A program made the translations under genes and the position numbers. Of a DNA stretch of 64,000 nucleotides, positions 8,169-16,898 are shown piece by piece. Under the pieces are notes generated by a model, which saw nothing but the letters and a program-made list of their open reading frames with translations, did not search any database and was not told the origin of the DNA. Origin of the DNA: Thalassospira sp. MCCC 1A01148 (GTDB taxonomy: Bacteria > Pseudomonadota > Alphaproteobacteria > Rhodospirillales > Thalassospiraceae). The stretch lies in the NCBI RefSeq assembly GCF_001613795.1, contig NZ_LPVZ01000021.1:62001-126000 (forward strand). The letters are read 5' to 3'. Each line of letters begins with the position of its first letter. The stretch's first letter is position 1.

Positions 8169-9305
8169 ATGACTGCAGACATTCAAACCATCGTCATCGG
8201 GGCCGGCGTCGTCGGACTGGCGTGCGCCCGATCTCTTGCACTTTCGGGCCGCGAAGTTCTGATCATTGAACAGCATGACGCGATTGGCACCGAGACCAGC
8301 GCGCGCAACAGCGAAGTCATTCATGCGGGAATCTATTATCCGAAAGGCAGCCTGAAGGCCGAGCTCTGTGTCGCCGGACGCGAGATGCTGTATCGCTATT
8401 GTGAAGAAAACGGCATCGAGCACAAACGCACCGGCAAGCTGATCGTTGCAACGGCAGAAGACCAAATGGCTGCGCTGGCCGGGATCAAGGACAAGGCATC
8501 CGAGAACGGCGTGACCGACCTTGTCTGGATGTCCCGCGATGAGGCACGGGAACGCGAACCGAACCTGCACTGCGTCGGCGTCCTTCAAAGCCCGTCGACC
8601 GGTATTGTCGACAGTCACCAACTGATGGTCACATTGCTGGGCGAAGCCGAAAACCATGGTGCAACACTGGCAATCAACACCAAGGTCACTGCTGTCAGCT
8701 TCGAGAATGGACTTTACACCGTCAGCACAACCGATGCGGAAGGCGAAGAAATGAGCCTGACCTGTGCGGAACTGATCGTTGCAGGCGGCCTGCACAGCCA
8801 GACACTGGGCAGAAACTTTACAGGCCTTCCGCCCGCAACCGTCCCGCCACAGCACTATGCGCGGGGGTGTTACTTCACGCTGTCAGGCAAGGCACCGTTT
8901 TCCACACTGATCTATCCCGCCCCGGAACAGGCGGGGCTTGGAATTCACCTGACCCTCGATATGGGTGGTCAGGCACGCTTTGGCCCCGATGTTACTTGGG
9001 TGGATTCACCGAACTACGACGTGCCCGAAGAACGCCGGACCGCCTTTGCCGAGGCCATCCGCAAATACTATCCCGATCTTGATGAAGCTGCCCTGCAAAC
9101 CGGTTACGCCGGGGTGCGCCCGAAAATCCAGGCCCCGGGCGAAGCTGCGCGCGACTTCATGATTGCTGATGAAAAACAGCACGGCCTTAATGGTCTTGTA
9201 ATGCTCTATGGTATTGAATCACCTGGCCTTACTGCATCACTTGCGATCGGCAAGCGGGTGACTGACCTGATCACGCAGCAAGGTGAGATGCAGGCGGCAT
9301 CATAA
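8169..9305 (+). CDS. FAD-dependent oxidoreductase, LhgO-like (DAO family)
   Basis: The N-terminus has the dinucleotide-binding motif VIGAGVVGLACARSLAL and then EQHDAIGTETSARNSEVIHAGIYYP, which is close to L-2-hydroxyglutarate oxidase (LhgO). LhgO enzymes oxidise L-2-hydroxyglutarate to 2-oxoglutarate and pass electrons to the membrane quinone pool. The C-terminal GLNGLVMLYGIESPGLTASLAIG closes the FAD site. Length is about 378 residues. I prefer the ATG at 8169 over an in-frame GTG at 8163; neither has a good ribosome binding site. The exact 2-hydroxyacid substrate is not certain. The GH114-like gene follows after 20 bases. Confidence 0.82.
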   Translation: MTADIQTIVIGAGVVGLACARSLALSGREVLIIEQHDAIGTETSARNSEVIHAGIYYPKGSLKAELCVAGREMLYRYCEENGIEHKRTGKLIVATAEDQMAALAGIKDKASENGVTDLVWMSRDEAREREPNLHCVGVLQSPSTGIVDSHQLMVTLLGEAENHGATLAINTKVTAVSFENGLYTVSTTDAEGEEMSLTCAELIVAGGLHSQTLGRNFTGLPPATVPPQHYARGCYFTLSGKAPFSTLIYPAPEQAGLGIHLTLDMGGQARFGPDVTWVDSPNYDVPEERRTAFAEAIRKYYPDLDEAALQTGYAGVRPKIQAPGEAARDFMIADEKQHGLNGLVMLYGIESPGLTASLAIGKRVTDLITQQGEMQAAS

Positions 9306-9325
9306 TATCGCCAATATAATCAGCG

Positions 9326-10513
9326 ATGGACAAAGGCATGGCCAAGCAACGTCACAGCAAGTCACGGCAGATCCAACCGACACCGGTCGCGTCCGGCAAT
9401 GGCGTTGCGCCCAAATCAATGTCGCGCCGACAGTTTCTTGGCAACAGCGCTGCCGGGCTTGGCGGTGCGCTGTTGGCAACGACGCCACTGGGCGCGTACG
9501 CGCAGGATCTTGAACCCTTCATCCCGGCCCCCAACAGCCTGAGCAACGGCAGATCCGGTGGCATAAACACCGGCAAACCCGAAAAAGACTTCATCGAGGA
9601 AATGCGCGACTACGTTATCGCGATCAGTCGATGGGCGAAAAGCTATCGAAGTGATTTCGCGGTGATCGCGATGAATGGCCTCGAGTTGACCGAGTTCCTT
9701 GAGAAAACCCTTTTTGACACACGCGGCGTTGCCGAACCGGCAAGAAACTATCTCCGCGCGCTTGACGCCATTCTCGTCGAAGCACCTTTCTATGGTTTCG
9801 AAAACTATGGCGAACCGACCAACGCCGAAGAAACCAAATATATTCTTGGCTATCTTGAACGCCTTAAACTTGAAGGCCTGCAATACCTTGCCGTCGATTA
9901 CACCGAAAACCGGGCCGATATGAACAAGGCGCGCGCGCAGCTTAAAGGGCTCGATGCGCTTTATTATGCCGCTCCGCCACCGGGCATGCAGCTGTCATCA
10001 CTGGCAAAGGTTCCCAGTACGCCGTTCGGGTCAAACCCGCATGTGATCGACAACATCCGCCAAGCCAACAATTTTGCCATGGTGCTTGATAGCTCGCCCT
10101 ATGGCACCAAGGACGCCTATATCGAGGCACTGGCCGCGACCAATTACGATACGCTGATCATTGACCCGTTCCATCGCGGCACCATTCCACTGACCTATGA
10201 TGATATGAAGCGGCTTCGCTACAAGAAGACCGGAACACCGCGGGTTCTGATTTCCTATCTCAATATCGCAACGGCTGAGACATATCGCTATTACTGGAAA
10301 AGTGGCTGGCGCGCCGGAAGCCCCGACTATGTCAGCGAAGGCAATCTCATGGCGCGTTGGGGACAGGAACATCATGTCCATTATTGGACCCGTGAATGGC
10401 AAAGCATCATCTTTGGCAACGAAAGCAGCTATCTTGGCAACATCATGAAGCTTGGCTTTGACGGCGTTCTGATGGCAGGCATTGAAGAGTATGCTTGGTG
10501 GCTGGATTACTGA
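9326..10513 (+). CDS. Tat-exported GH114/TM1410-like protein
   Basis: A twin-arginine signal is visible near residues 33-60 (SRRQFLGNSAAGLGG, hydrophobic stretch, then GAYAQD). The mature part resembles the TM1410/MJ1477 group of predicted glycoside hydrolases related to endo-alpha-1,4-polygalactosaminidase (GH114). Seen features are LAVDYTENRADM, NYDTLIIDPFH, VLISYLNIATAETYRYYW and the end GFDGVLMAGIEEYAWW, with acidic residues at strand ends as in a TIM barrel. Translation may begin at 9326, at the ATG at 9338 or even at 9419; all keep the Tat motif. The substrate is unknown. It could hydrolyse an amino-sugar polysaccharide of the envelope or biofilm, which fits the galU/ugd genes only loosely. 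Confidence 0.72.
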   Translation: MDKGMAKQRHSKSRQIQPTPVASGNGVAPKSMSRRQFLGNSAAGLGGALLATTPLGAYAQDLEPFIPAPNSLSNGRSGGINTGKPEKDFIEEMRDYVIAISRWAKSYRSDFAVIAMNGLELTEFLEKTLFDTRGVAEPARNYLRALDAILVEAPFYGFENYGEPTNAEETKYILGYLERLKLEGLQYLAVDYTENRADMNKARAQLKGLDALYYAAPPPGMQLSSLAKVPSTPFGSNPHVIDNIRQANNFAMVLDSSPYGTKDAYIEALAATNYDTLIIDPFHRGTIPLTYDDMKRLRYKKTGTPRVLISYLNIATAETYRYYWKSGWRAGSPDYVSEGNLMARWGQEHHVHYWTREWQSIIFGNESSYLGNIMKLGFDGVLMAGIEEYAWWLDY

Positions 10514-10661
10514 GCCTTACGCATTCACCGCGCACAATTATCACAAACATATGAACTGATTTTGGCGGCCCCGACAAGACGGGTGTTTGACGAAGCATGT
10601 CTGCTTGGGCAGTGTGAATGTACTGAAAACAGCATCTGCATTGCAGACACAGGAGGCCGAG

Positions 10662-11261
10662 TTGTCCGAGCCAATTATTCACTATTTCTTTGTCCAGTCA
10701 CCATGGTCCTTTTTCGGGTTTCGCCGCGCGGTCGAGATCGCGAAAAAGCATGGTGTGGACATCATCCACAAACCTTGTCGGGCTGCAGATGTCTGGGAAC
10801 ATGGCGGGGGAGTCCCCTTGGCGAAACGCCCTCTACCACGTCAGGAATACCGCCTTGTCGAGTTGAAACGCTGGTCTGATCATCTGGGCATTCCGATCAA
10901 CCTGCACCCCAAATATTTCCCGGCTGACGAGACGCTTGCAGCGCGAACCATCATCGCAGTTCAGGATGATGGCAGGGATGTCAGCGACCTGACCGAGACC
11001 CTGATGGGTGATATCTGGTTGCGCGAACGTGATATCTCCCTGCCAGCCACCGTGCGCGAGGCTTTGGTCTCAAATGGTCTTTCGACAGAATATCTGGAAA
11101 ATGCTGATCTGCCCGCGATCGCCAATATCTATGATGCCAACTGCCAGTCTGCGCGCAATCGCAACATTTTTGGTGTCCCAACCTATTTCGTTGGCAACGA
11201 GATGTTCTGGGGCCAGGATCGCCTTGATTTCGTTGAAAGAGCGGTTGCCCAGAACATCTAG
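10662..11261 (+). CDS. DsbA-fold isomerase, 2-hydroxychromene-2-carboxylate isomerase family
   Basis: Member of the NahD/kappa-class glutathione transferase family, a thioredoxin-fold group with an inserted helical domain. The N-terminal motif is FFVQSPWSFFG, where the Ser-Pro pair is the family position for glutathione activation. The C-terminal cis-Pro region is NIFGVPTYFVGNEMFWGQDRLDFV. I assign a TTG start at 10662 because GGAGG lies five bases upstream and the resulting 199 residues is the usual family length; the frame is open further up but shows no homology. No naphthalene-catabolic gene is nearby, so the real substrate is unknown. A perfect palindromic terminator follows. A paralogue lies at 22356-22976. 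Confidence 0.8.
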   Translation: MSEPIIHYFFVQSPWSFFGFRRAVEIAKKHGVDIIHKPCRAADVWEHGGGVPLAKRPLPRQEYRLVELKRWSDHLGIPINLHPKYFPADETLAARTIIAVQDDGRDVSDLTETLMGDIWLRERDISLPATVREALVSNGLSTEYLENADLPAIANIYDANCQSARNRNIFGVPTYFVGNEMFWGQDRLDFVERAVAQNI

Positions 11262-11287
11262 CAAAGTGCATTAACCAACACGGGATC

Positions 11288-11318
11288 TGCCCGCATAAAA
11301 TTTTATGCGGGCACTTTT
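11288..11318 (+). terminator. Intrinsic terminator after the isomerase gene
   Basis: A 26-base perfect palindrome (TGCCCGCATAAAA and its complement) is followed by CTTTTCTG. It lies 26 bases after the stop of the isomerase gene and 55 bases before gdhA. Confidence 0.85.
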
Positions 11319-11372
11319 CTGTCTCTGGCACGTTAAGCAGAGCAGCAGAAACAGTAAAAAGCCCGCATTTCA

Positions 11373-12722
11373 ATGACACAAAGTGCATCTGACTTTCAAA
11401 AGGACTTTCTGAACTGGCTTGAAGACAAAACACCCAACGAGCCGGAATTTCACCAAGCTGTCGAGGAAGTGGTCGGCTCCGTTGCCGGTTGGTATCTTGA
11501 TCAACGTGAAATGCGTAAAAACGCGGTCCTTGAACGATGCACCGAACCCGACCGCGTCCTGCAATTTCGCGTGGCGTGGGAAGACGATGACAATCAGATA
11601 CAGGTCAATCGCGGCTGGCGCGTTCAGTTCAACCAATCGATGGGCCCCTACAAAGGCGGCCTTCGTTTTGCCCCCACGGTCAGCACCAGTGTCCTTAAGT
11701 TTCTGGGCTTTGAACAAACCCTGAAAAACAGTCTGACCGGCCTGCCCATGGGCGGGGCCAAAGGCGGTGCCGACTTCTCGCCAAAAGGCAAATCCCCGCA
11801 AGAAATCGGCCGGTTTTGCCAAGCCTTCATGCAGGAATTATATCGGCATATCGGGCCAGATACCGATGTGCCTGCCGGTGATATCGGCGTTGGCAGAAAC
11901 GAGATCAGCATTCTGTTTGGTCACTACATCAAACTGACCCAAAAGTGGACCGGCGCGCTAACCGGCAAGGGATGCCACTTTGGCGGAAGTGCTGGCCGTG
12001 CAGAAGCGACCGGGTTTGGCTGCATCTATTTCCTTGGTCATATGCTTGATCAGGAAAACAAGGAACTGAATGGCAAACGCGTTGCGATCAGCGGAGCGGG
12101 CAATGTTGCGCTGCATGCCGCACGCAAGGCCATAGAGCTTGATTCCAAAGTCATTAGCCTGTCTGACAGCTCTGGAACCATGCACTTTGCCGATGGCACG
12201 AACCAGGAACTTCTCGATCAGATTGACGACTGGAAAAACAACCAGCGCAAATCGCTCTCGGAGTTTGACGGTGGAAAGGCCGGTTCGTTCCTGGAAGACC
12301 AAAAACCGTGGGGGCTTGAGTGCGACATCGCCCTGCCCTGCGCAACCCAGAACGAACTTGACGAGGACGACGCCCGGAACCTTGTCGATAACAAGGTGAT
12401 GATGGTGTGTGACGGTGCAAACATGCCACTGACGGCACAGGCCCAGAAAATCCTGCATGAAGCGAATGTTCCGCATGCCCCCGGCAAGGCATCAAACGCG
12501 GGCGGTGTGGCGGTCAGCGGCCTTGAACAAAGCCAGAATGCGCAGCGCCTGCGCTGGGATACGGAAAACGTCGACAAACGCCTTCGCGAAATCATGGCCA
12601 AAATTCACAAGGACTGTATCGAAAACAGTCCGGATGGAAAAATTGTCAATTATCGCGATGGCGCCAACCTTGCTTCGTTCAAACGCGTGGCAGAAACCAT
12701 GAATGCCTTTTGGCTTTCCTGA
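11373..12722 (+). CDS. gdhA: NADP-type glutamate dehydrogenase
   Basis: Catalyses reductive amination of 2-oxoglutarate with ammonia, normally with NADPH in this hexameric 450-residue class. Family segments are YKGGLRFAPTVSTSVLKFLGFEQ, with the substrate-binding lysine in GPYKGGLRF, the catalytic-lysine motif PMGGAKGGADFSPKG, the Rossmann motif GAGNVALHAARKA and the late motif ASNAGGVAVSGLEQSQN. The length of 449 matches the E. coli enzyme. The ATG at 11373 has no recognisable Shine-Dalgarno sequence. A terminator isolates it from the gene before, and the PoxB-like gene follows after 66 bases. Cofactor preference for NADP is assumed from family membership. Confidence 0.95.
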   Translation: MTQSASDFQKDFLNWLEDKTPNEPEFHQAVEEVVGSVAGWYLDQREMRKNAVLERCTEPDRVLQFRVAWEDDDNQIQVNRGWRVQFNQSMGPYKGGLRFAPTVSTSVLKFLGFEQTLKNSLTGLPMGGAKGGADFSPKGKSPQEIGRFCQAFMQELYRHIGPDTDVPAGDIGVGRNEISILFGHYIKLTQKWTGALTGKGCHFGGSAGRAEATGFGCIYFLGHMLDQENKELNGKRVAISGAGNVALHAARKAIELDSKVISLSDSSGTMHFADGTNQELLDQIDDWKNNQRKSLSEFDGGKAGSFLEDQKPWGLECDIALPCATQNELDEDDARNLVDNKVMMVCDGANMPLTAQAQKILHEANVPHAPGKASNAGGVAVSGLEQSQNAQRLRWDTENVDKRLREIMAKIHKDCIENSPDGKIVNYRDGANLASFKRVAETMNAFWLS

Positions 12723-12788
12723 TTAATCCTGGCCGTTGATGCGATTGTCGTTTGCGGCTTCTCACCATTGAAACCAAGGAGCTTCCTT

Positions 12789-14465
12789 ATGAAAGTTGCC
12801 GATATCGCGATCAATCTTCTCAGCGACCTTGGTGTCAAACACGTGTTTGGCATTCCCGGCGACGCCATCAATGATATTACCTTTTCCCTTGAAAACAGGG
12901 ATGACATTGATTTTGTCCTTGTCCGGCACGAAGAGGGTGGTGCCTTTGCTGCTTCGGCACAGGCAAAATTGACCGGCAATCTTTCTTGTTGTGTTGGCAC
13001 CGCTGGCGGCGGCGCGATCCATCTTTTGAACGGCCTTTATGATGCCCGTCACGACCATGCACCGGTTCTGGCAATCACCGGGCAGGTTGAGTCAGAGTAT
13101 ATCGGGACCGACTATCATCAGGAAGTGGACCTGAAAAAACTGTTCGAGGACGTAACCGTCTATTCCGAAACAATCATGGACCCGGCACAGGCCGCGCGGA
13201 TCCTGAAAGAAGCCTGCAAAAGCGCGATCGAAAATCGGGGACCCGCACATGTCTGCATCCCCAACAACATCGCCAGTGCCGATTGTTCAGATGGTGCGGT
13301 CAATATCGCAACATTGCTTGCAGCCCGCGAAGTGTCCCCGTCAAGTGAGAACCTTGACCATGCAGCCAAACTGATTGATCAGGCCTCGAAGCCGGTCATT
13401 CTTGCTGGCATTGGCGGTGCCGAGGCCGCGCAGGAAATCTTTGATCTGGCGCACAGGATTGATGCGCCAATCGTCAGAACCTTGCGCGCCAAAGACTGGC
13501 TTGATGACGAGGATCCCATTTGCATAGGCGGACTGGGACTTCTGGGTGGCAAACCGGGACAGGATGCCGTTGCAGACTGTGATTTGCTTTGCATCATCGG
13601 TGCGGATTTCCCCTATCAGGAATTCTTCCCCAAAGATGCCAAAACCATCCAGATTGACACCAAGCGCAGCCAGATCGGCAGAAGGCTTGATATTGATGCC
13701 CCCCTGATCGGAAGCGCCAAGTTGTCGGTACAGGGTCTTCTGGATCGCATTACGCCCAAGGACACTGAAACGCAGCGCAAACACTGGATCGAGAAAGTCA
13801 AAGACCAGCAGGAAGACTGGTCGAAGATCGAGACTTCCGACAAGACTCCGCTTCATCCGGCAAGCGTCATGTCAGCCATCGGGGAACACGCAGCCGATGA
13901 TGCCATTTTCCTGGTTGATACCGGAACGACGACGGCCTGGGCCGCGCGACATCTGCGGGTAAAACGCAACCAACGCTTCACGCTGTCATCCGGCCTTGGC
14001 ACCATGGCCTTTGCCCTGTCGGGGGCCAATGGTGCCCAGCTTGCCTACCCTGACCGTCAAGTGGTTGCGATTGCTGGCGACGGCGCGTTCAACATGCTGA
14101 TGGGCGAACTTTTGACTGCTGCCGAATACGACCTGCCGATCACAGCCATTGTCTTTGACAACAGCAAGCTTGGCTTTATCGCCCTGGAGCAGGAAGCAAA
14201 GGGCCTGCCCGAACACGCCATCGGCTTCAAAAACCCCGATATGGCGGCCATTGCACAAGCTTGTGGCTGTCTTGGGCTGCGTGCTGAAAACTCAAAGGAG
14301 CTTTCCAGCGCACTTTCGCAAGCATTCGCAAGCAACAAGCCAACCGTCATTCAGGTTCCGGTGGACCCTGATGCCCTGATCATGCCGCCAAACCCAACCT
14401 TTGCACAGGCCCAGAAGTTCGCCGTTGCCAAGGGGCGGGAAATGCTTGGGAAACTGACGTCTTAG
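12789..14465 (+). CDS. Thiamine-diphosphate enzyme, PoxB-like (pyruvate dehydrogenase quinone/pyruvate oxidase)
   Basis: All three domains of the ThDP-dependent decarboxylase fold are present in about 558 residues. The N-terminal Pyr domain has the catalytic glutamate in VRHEEGGAFAA and the segment HLLNGLYDARHDHAPVLAI. A central FAD/nucleotide-type domain follows. The C-terminal PP domain has IAGDGAFNMLMGELLTAAEYDLPITAIVFDN, that is, the GDG...N metal motif. Similarity is closest to E. coli PoxB, which decarboxylates pyruvate to acetate and reduces quinone. Acetolactate synthase is less likely because the gene stands alone with no small subunit. The ATG at 12789 has AAGGAGC six bases upstream. 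A strong terminator follows. Confidence 0.8.
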   Translation: MKVADIAINLLSDLGVKHVFGIPGDAINDITFSLENRDDIDFVLVRHEEGGAFAASAQAKLTGNLSCCVGTAGGGAIHLLNGLYDARHDHAPVLAITGQVESEYIGTDYHQEVDLKKLFEDVTVYSETIMDPAQAARILKEACKSAIENRGPAHVCIPNNIASADCSDGAVNIATLLAAREVSPSSENLDHAAKLIDQASKPVILAGIGGAEAAQEIFDLAHRIDAPIVRTLRAKDWLDDEDPICIGGLGLLGGKPGQDAVADCDLLCIIGADFPYQEFFPKDAKTIQIDTKRSQIGRRLDIDAPLIGSAKLSVQGLLDRITPKDTETQRKHWIEKVKDQQEDWSKIETSDKTPLHPASVMSAIGEHAADDAIFLVDTGTTTAWAARHLRVKRNQRFTLSSGLGTMAFALSGANGAQLAYPDRQVVAIAGDGAFNMLMGELLTAAEYDLPITAIVFDNSKLGFIALEQEAKGLPEHAIGFKNPDMAAIAQACGCLGLRAENSKELSSALSQAFASNKPTVIQVPVDPDALIMPPNPTFAQAQKFAVAKGREMLGKLTS

Positions 14466-14507
14466 TAGGCTCAACCTTCAGCGCCTGCGTCATTTGGCGC
14501 TTGAGAC

Positions 14508-14545
14508 AAAAAAAGCGTGGCAGCAAAACTGACCACGCTTTTTTT
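14508..14545. terminator. Bidirectional intrinsic terminator
   Basis: Stem AAAAAAAGCGTGG pairs with CCACGCTTTTTTT around a 12-base loop. It separates the PoxB-like gene from the convergent small minus-strand gene and works in either direction. Confidence 0.88.
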
Positions 14546-14564
14546 AGAGAATGTTTGGTGCGCT

Positions 14565-14798
14565 TTATCCCAGGCGTTTGACGTGATCGACAACGAAACC
14601 GTCTTCGGACGGATAGCTATTTTCGATCATGGCAAGGGCCTTGTTTTCGTCGCTTGCCGCAACTTCATGAGTCTGAACATCAGCCCAGCGATCATCAAAG
14701 AGTTCGTGGGATCGGTTCTCTTTGACGCATTCGCGCACAGCCTGATTGTGCAGTTCAACCTCGAATACGGTTTGGCGATGGTCTGTGAATGCAGACAT
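14565..14798 (-). CDS. Small conserved-looking acidic protein, function unknown
   Basis: A 77-residue cytoplasmic protein that I cannot assign to a named family. It begins at an ATG with GGAGAG about nine bases upstream, which supports it being real. The sequence is hydrophilic and acidic with one cysteine (RECVKENR), two Trp-Asp-type patches (DDRWADVQ) and the ending YPSEDGFVVDHVKRL. It resembles short stress or nutrient-related proteins I recall from Rhodospirillales genomes, but that is impression only. It stands alone on the minus strand with a shared terminator at its 3' end and a long non-coding region at its 5' side. Confidence 0.6.
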   Translation of the reverse strand: MSAFTDHRQTVFEVELHNQAVRECVKENRSHELFDDRWADVQTHEVAASDENKALAMIENSYPSEDGFVVDHVKRLG

Positions 14799-15353
14799 TT
14801 CCGCCGCTCTCCTTACTTTTTGTTCGCTGGCGCCGCCCAGACGCCAACCTGTCCTGAACCGGGAATCTCAACCACAAGATACCCAACCATGAGTCTACGT
14901 TTCGCACCTTAACGAGCCGTAAATTGTCCGGTTAATTGATATTTCCAGATTAATTGCTCCGGTTTCAAGTGCGAATTTGACATGGCTGCATGATCATATC
15001 CCTGATTCAGGGCGTTTCACCGGAAGTGCACTGCAGCATAATGTCGTAAGTTGAAAACGTTTCGAAATTACCGCCGACGAAATCCGCAAAAATAGAATCC
15101 CAACCAAGCCAGATTTGGCGCTTATTTCTGCTAACCCGACATTTTGCAGCGCACACCTTGCGCAATAAAATTACAAAGCCACTCCGGCAAGCTCAGCATA
15201 ATTCCACACCACAACAACAGCTCAACCGAAACGGTCTTTTTTCGATATCTGTGGAATTAGAAATTGATCATCCACCCAATGCATCAAACATAAAGGAATA
15301 AGCAGAAAACAATCTGCACCAGAACAATGATGCTGCCAGGAGGCTGCAAGAGG
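14799..15353. other. Intergenic region of 555 bases between divergent genes
   Basis: No gene is supported here. The left part must hold the promoter of the small minus-strand gene and the right part that of the leucine-type dehydrogenase. I see a TTGACA at 14977-14982 without a convincing -10 at normal spacing, and a 13-base palindrome (CCCTGATTCAGGG, 15000-15012) of unknown meaning. The AGGAGG at 15338-15343 is the ribosome binding site of the downstream gene. No tRNA-like fold was found. Confidence 0.5.
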
Positions 15354-16403
15354 ATGAACGTCTTTTCCGATATCGCATTTGATGACCACGAACAGGTTGT
15401 CTTTGCCAGCGACAAAACCACCGGCCTGAAAACCATCATCGCGGTTCATAACACCAATCTGGGCCCATCACTTGGCGGCTGTCGAATGTGGCCCTATGCC
15501 ACTGAACAGGAAGCCATCCATGATGTTTTGCGCCTGTCACGGGGCATGACCTATAAGTCGGCCCTTGCCAATCTGCCACTTGGCGGCGGCAAGTCCGTCA
15601 TCATCGGCGACCCGCGCAGCCAGAAGACACCGGAATTTTTCCGTGCAATGGGCCGCGCTGTCGAACAACTTGGCGGTCGCTATATCGTTGCCGAGGATGT
15701 CGGCACCAGCCCCGGGGACATGGGCCATATAGCAAGCCAGACAAAGCATGTCGGCGGCATCAATGATGGCAAGGACCCGGAACGCACCGGAGATCCATCA
15801 CCATTTACTGCTTATGGCGTCTTCATCGGCATCAAGGAAGCGGTGCGCTTCAAGCATGGCACAGAAGACGTTAAAGGCATGCGCGTTGCTGTTCAGGGGC
15901 TGGGGCATGTCGGATATCATCTGTGCCGGATGCTTCATGCCAACGGTGCAAAACTGATTGTCGCTGACCTTCATGAAGCCAATGCCAAGGCAGCAGAAAT
16001 CGAATTTGATGCAACCGTTGTTTCGGTCGATGAAATCCTGGCGGTCGACGCCGATATTCTGGCACCTTGCGCCCTTGGCAGCGTGATCACTGATCGCACC
16101 ATTGAAAGCCTAAAGGTCAGCGTGATCGCCGGCGCAGCCAACAACCAGCTGGAACATGATCGACACGGTGAAATGCTGCATGAAGCAGGTATTCTGTATG
16201 CACCGGATTATGTGATCAACGCGGGCGGGGTTGTGGAAGTCTATTTCTGCCGTGAAGGTAAATCAGTCGCTGAAACCAACATGCACATCGAAGGCATCGG
16301 TGAAACCGTGCGCGAGATTTTCAAACGCGCCAAGGACCAGAACCTGTCGACCGGCTTTGTCGCAGACCGCCTGGCCGAGGAACGCTTTGGCCTGAAGAAA
16401 TAA
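15354..16403 (+). CDS. Leucine/valine-type amino-acid dehydrogenase
   Basis: NAD-dependent oxidative deamination of branched-chain amino acids is the expected activity. The catalytic-lysine motif LANLPLGGGKSVIIGDP, the glycine-rich LGPSLGGCRMWPY and the Rossmann motif VQGLGHVGYHLCRML identify the Glu/Leu/Phe/Val dehydrogenase superfamily. The length of 349 residues matches leucine dehydrogenase rather than glutamate dehydrogenase. The chosen ATG at 15354 has AGGAGG ten bases upstream; a longer frame from 15327 would place the ribosome binding site inside the gene. Phenylalanine dehydrogenase is an alternative that sequence alone does not rule out. In the cell it would feed 2-ketoisocaproate toward isovaleryl-CoA and the liu operon at 23 kb. 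Confidence 0.88.
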   Translation: MNVFSDIAFDDHEQVVFASDKTTGLKTIIAVHNTNLGPSLGGCRMWPYATEQEAIHDVLRLSRGMTYKSALANLPLGGGKSVIIGDPRSQKTPEFFRAMGRAVEQLGGRYIVAEDVGTSPGDMGHIASQTKHVGGINDGKDPERTGDPSPFTAYGVFIGIKEAVRFKHGTEDVKGMRVAVQGLGHVGYHLCRMLHANGAKLIVADLHEANAKAAEIEFDATVVSVDEILAVDADILAPCALGSVITDRTIESLKVSVIAGAANNQLEHDRHGEMLHEAGILYAPDYVINAGGVVEVYFCREGKSVAETNMHIEGIGETVREIFKRAKDQNLSTGFVADRLAEERFGLKK

Positions 16404-16442
16404 CTGCGCCGATCAACAGCATCAGCATTAGGCACAAACAAC

Positions 16443-16472
16443 AAAGGCGAGGCCGTATGGCTTCGCCTTTTT
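16443..16472 (+). terminator. Intrinsic terminator after the leucine-type dehydrogenase
   Basis: AAAGGCGAGGCC pairs with GGCTTCGCCTTT (one G-T wobble) around GTAT and ends in a T-run. It lies 40 bases after the stop codon and just before the convergent Bfd-like gene. Confidence 0.85.
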
Positions 16473-16499
16473 CGTATCGCTTGAATATCTGGAAGCGCC

Positions 16500-16733
16500 C
16501 TACTCGGCGGCAATCGGTTCGATATTGGCCGTTACAGCGGCTGCATCATCACAATCGCAATTGCCACAGGTCTTTGCCTGCAGCAGTTCTGCACGCATAT
16601 GACAGGCACATTTGCCACATTGCGGCGCGCAGCCATGGAAGCGGAAGACTTCCGCCGGACGTGTCGCCCCGCCCTGCTCGGCGGCATGGCGGACGTCTTT
16701 TTCCTTGAGCGCATTACAAATGCAGACATACAT
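16500..16733 (-). CDS. bfd: Bacterioferritin-associated ferredoxin-like [2Fe-2S] protein
   Basis: A 77-residue protein with the BFD-like [2Fe-2S] pattern: CxC at residues 4-6 (YVCICNAL) and CxxxCxxC near 35-42 (GCAPQCGKCAC). In E. coli and Pseudomonas, Bfd reduces ferric iron in bacterioferritin so that it can be released. The extra C-terminal CGNCDC is beyond the usual cluster ligands and may only be a tail. No bacterioferritin gene is in the window. There is no obvious ribosome binding site before the ATG at 16733. Expression is normally iron-controlled; a 7-bp inverted repeat about 50-80 bases upstream is a possible but weak operator. Confidence 0.83.
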   Translation of the reverse strand: MYVCICNALKEKDVRHAAEQGGATRPAEVFRFHGCAPQCGKCACHMRAELLQAKTCGNCDCDDAAAVTANIEPIAAE

Positions 16734-16822
16734 GGTGCGATTGCAATCAGTTATTAATTACGTGCTCTGACCTCTATGACAAATGCGAATAGTTTTCAAA
16801 CACTTTCGCATCCAATCCGAAC

Positions 16823-16858
16823 AAAAAAAATCCCCGCAAGACCGGATGCCTGCAGGGA
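16823..16858 (-). terminator. Intrinsic terminator after the BON lipoprotein gene
   Basis: On the minus strand CCCTGCA pairs with TGCGGGG (one wobble) around a 12-base loop and is followed by A and eight T. It lies 41 bases past the stop of the BON lipoprotein gene. Confidence 0.8.
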
Positions 16859-16898
16859 ATTTCGAAACAATTTATATATTACAGGGAGTTAACCTGGA

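Noticed and set aside
15000..15012. Palindrome CCCTGATTCAGGG treated as a terminator
   Set aside because: It has no T-run and is not next to a gene end. It is kept only as an unexplained sequence.
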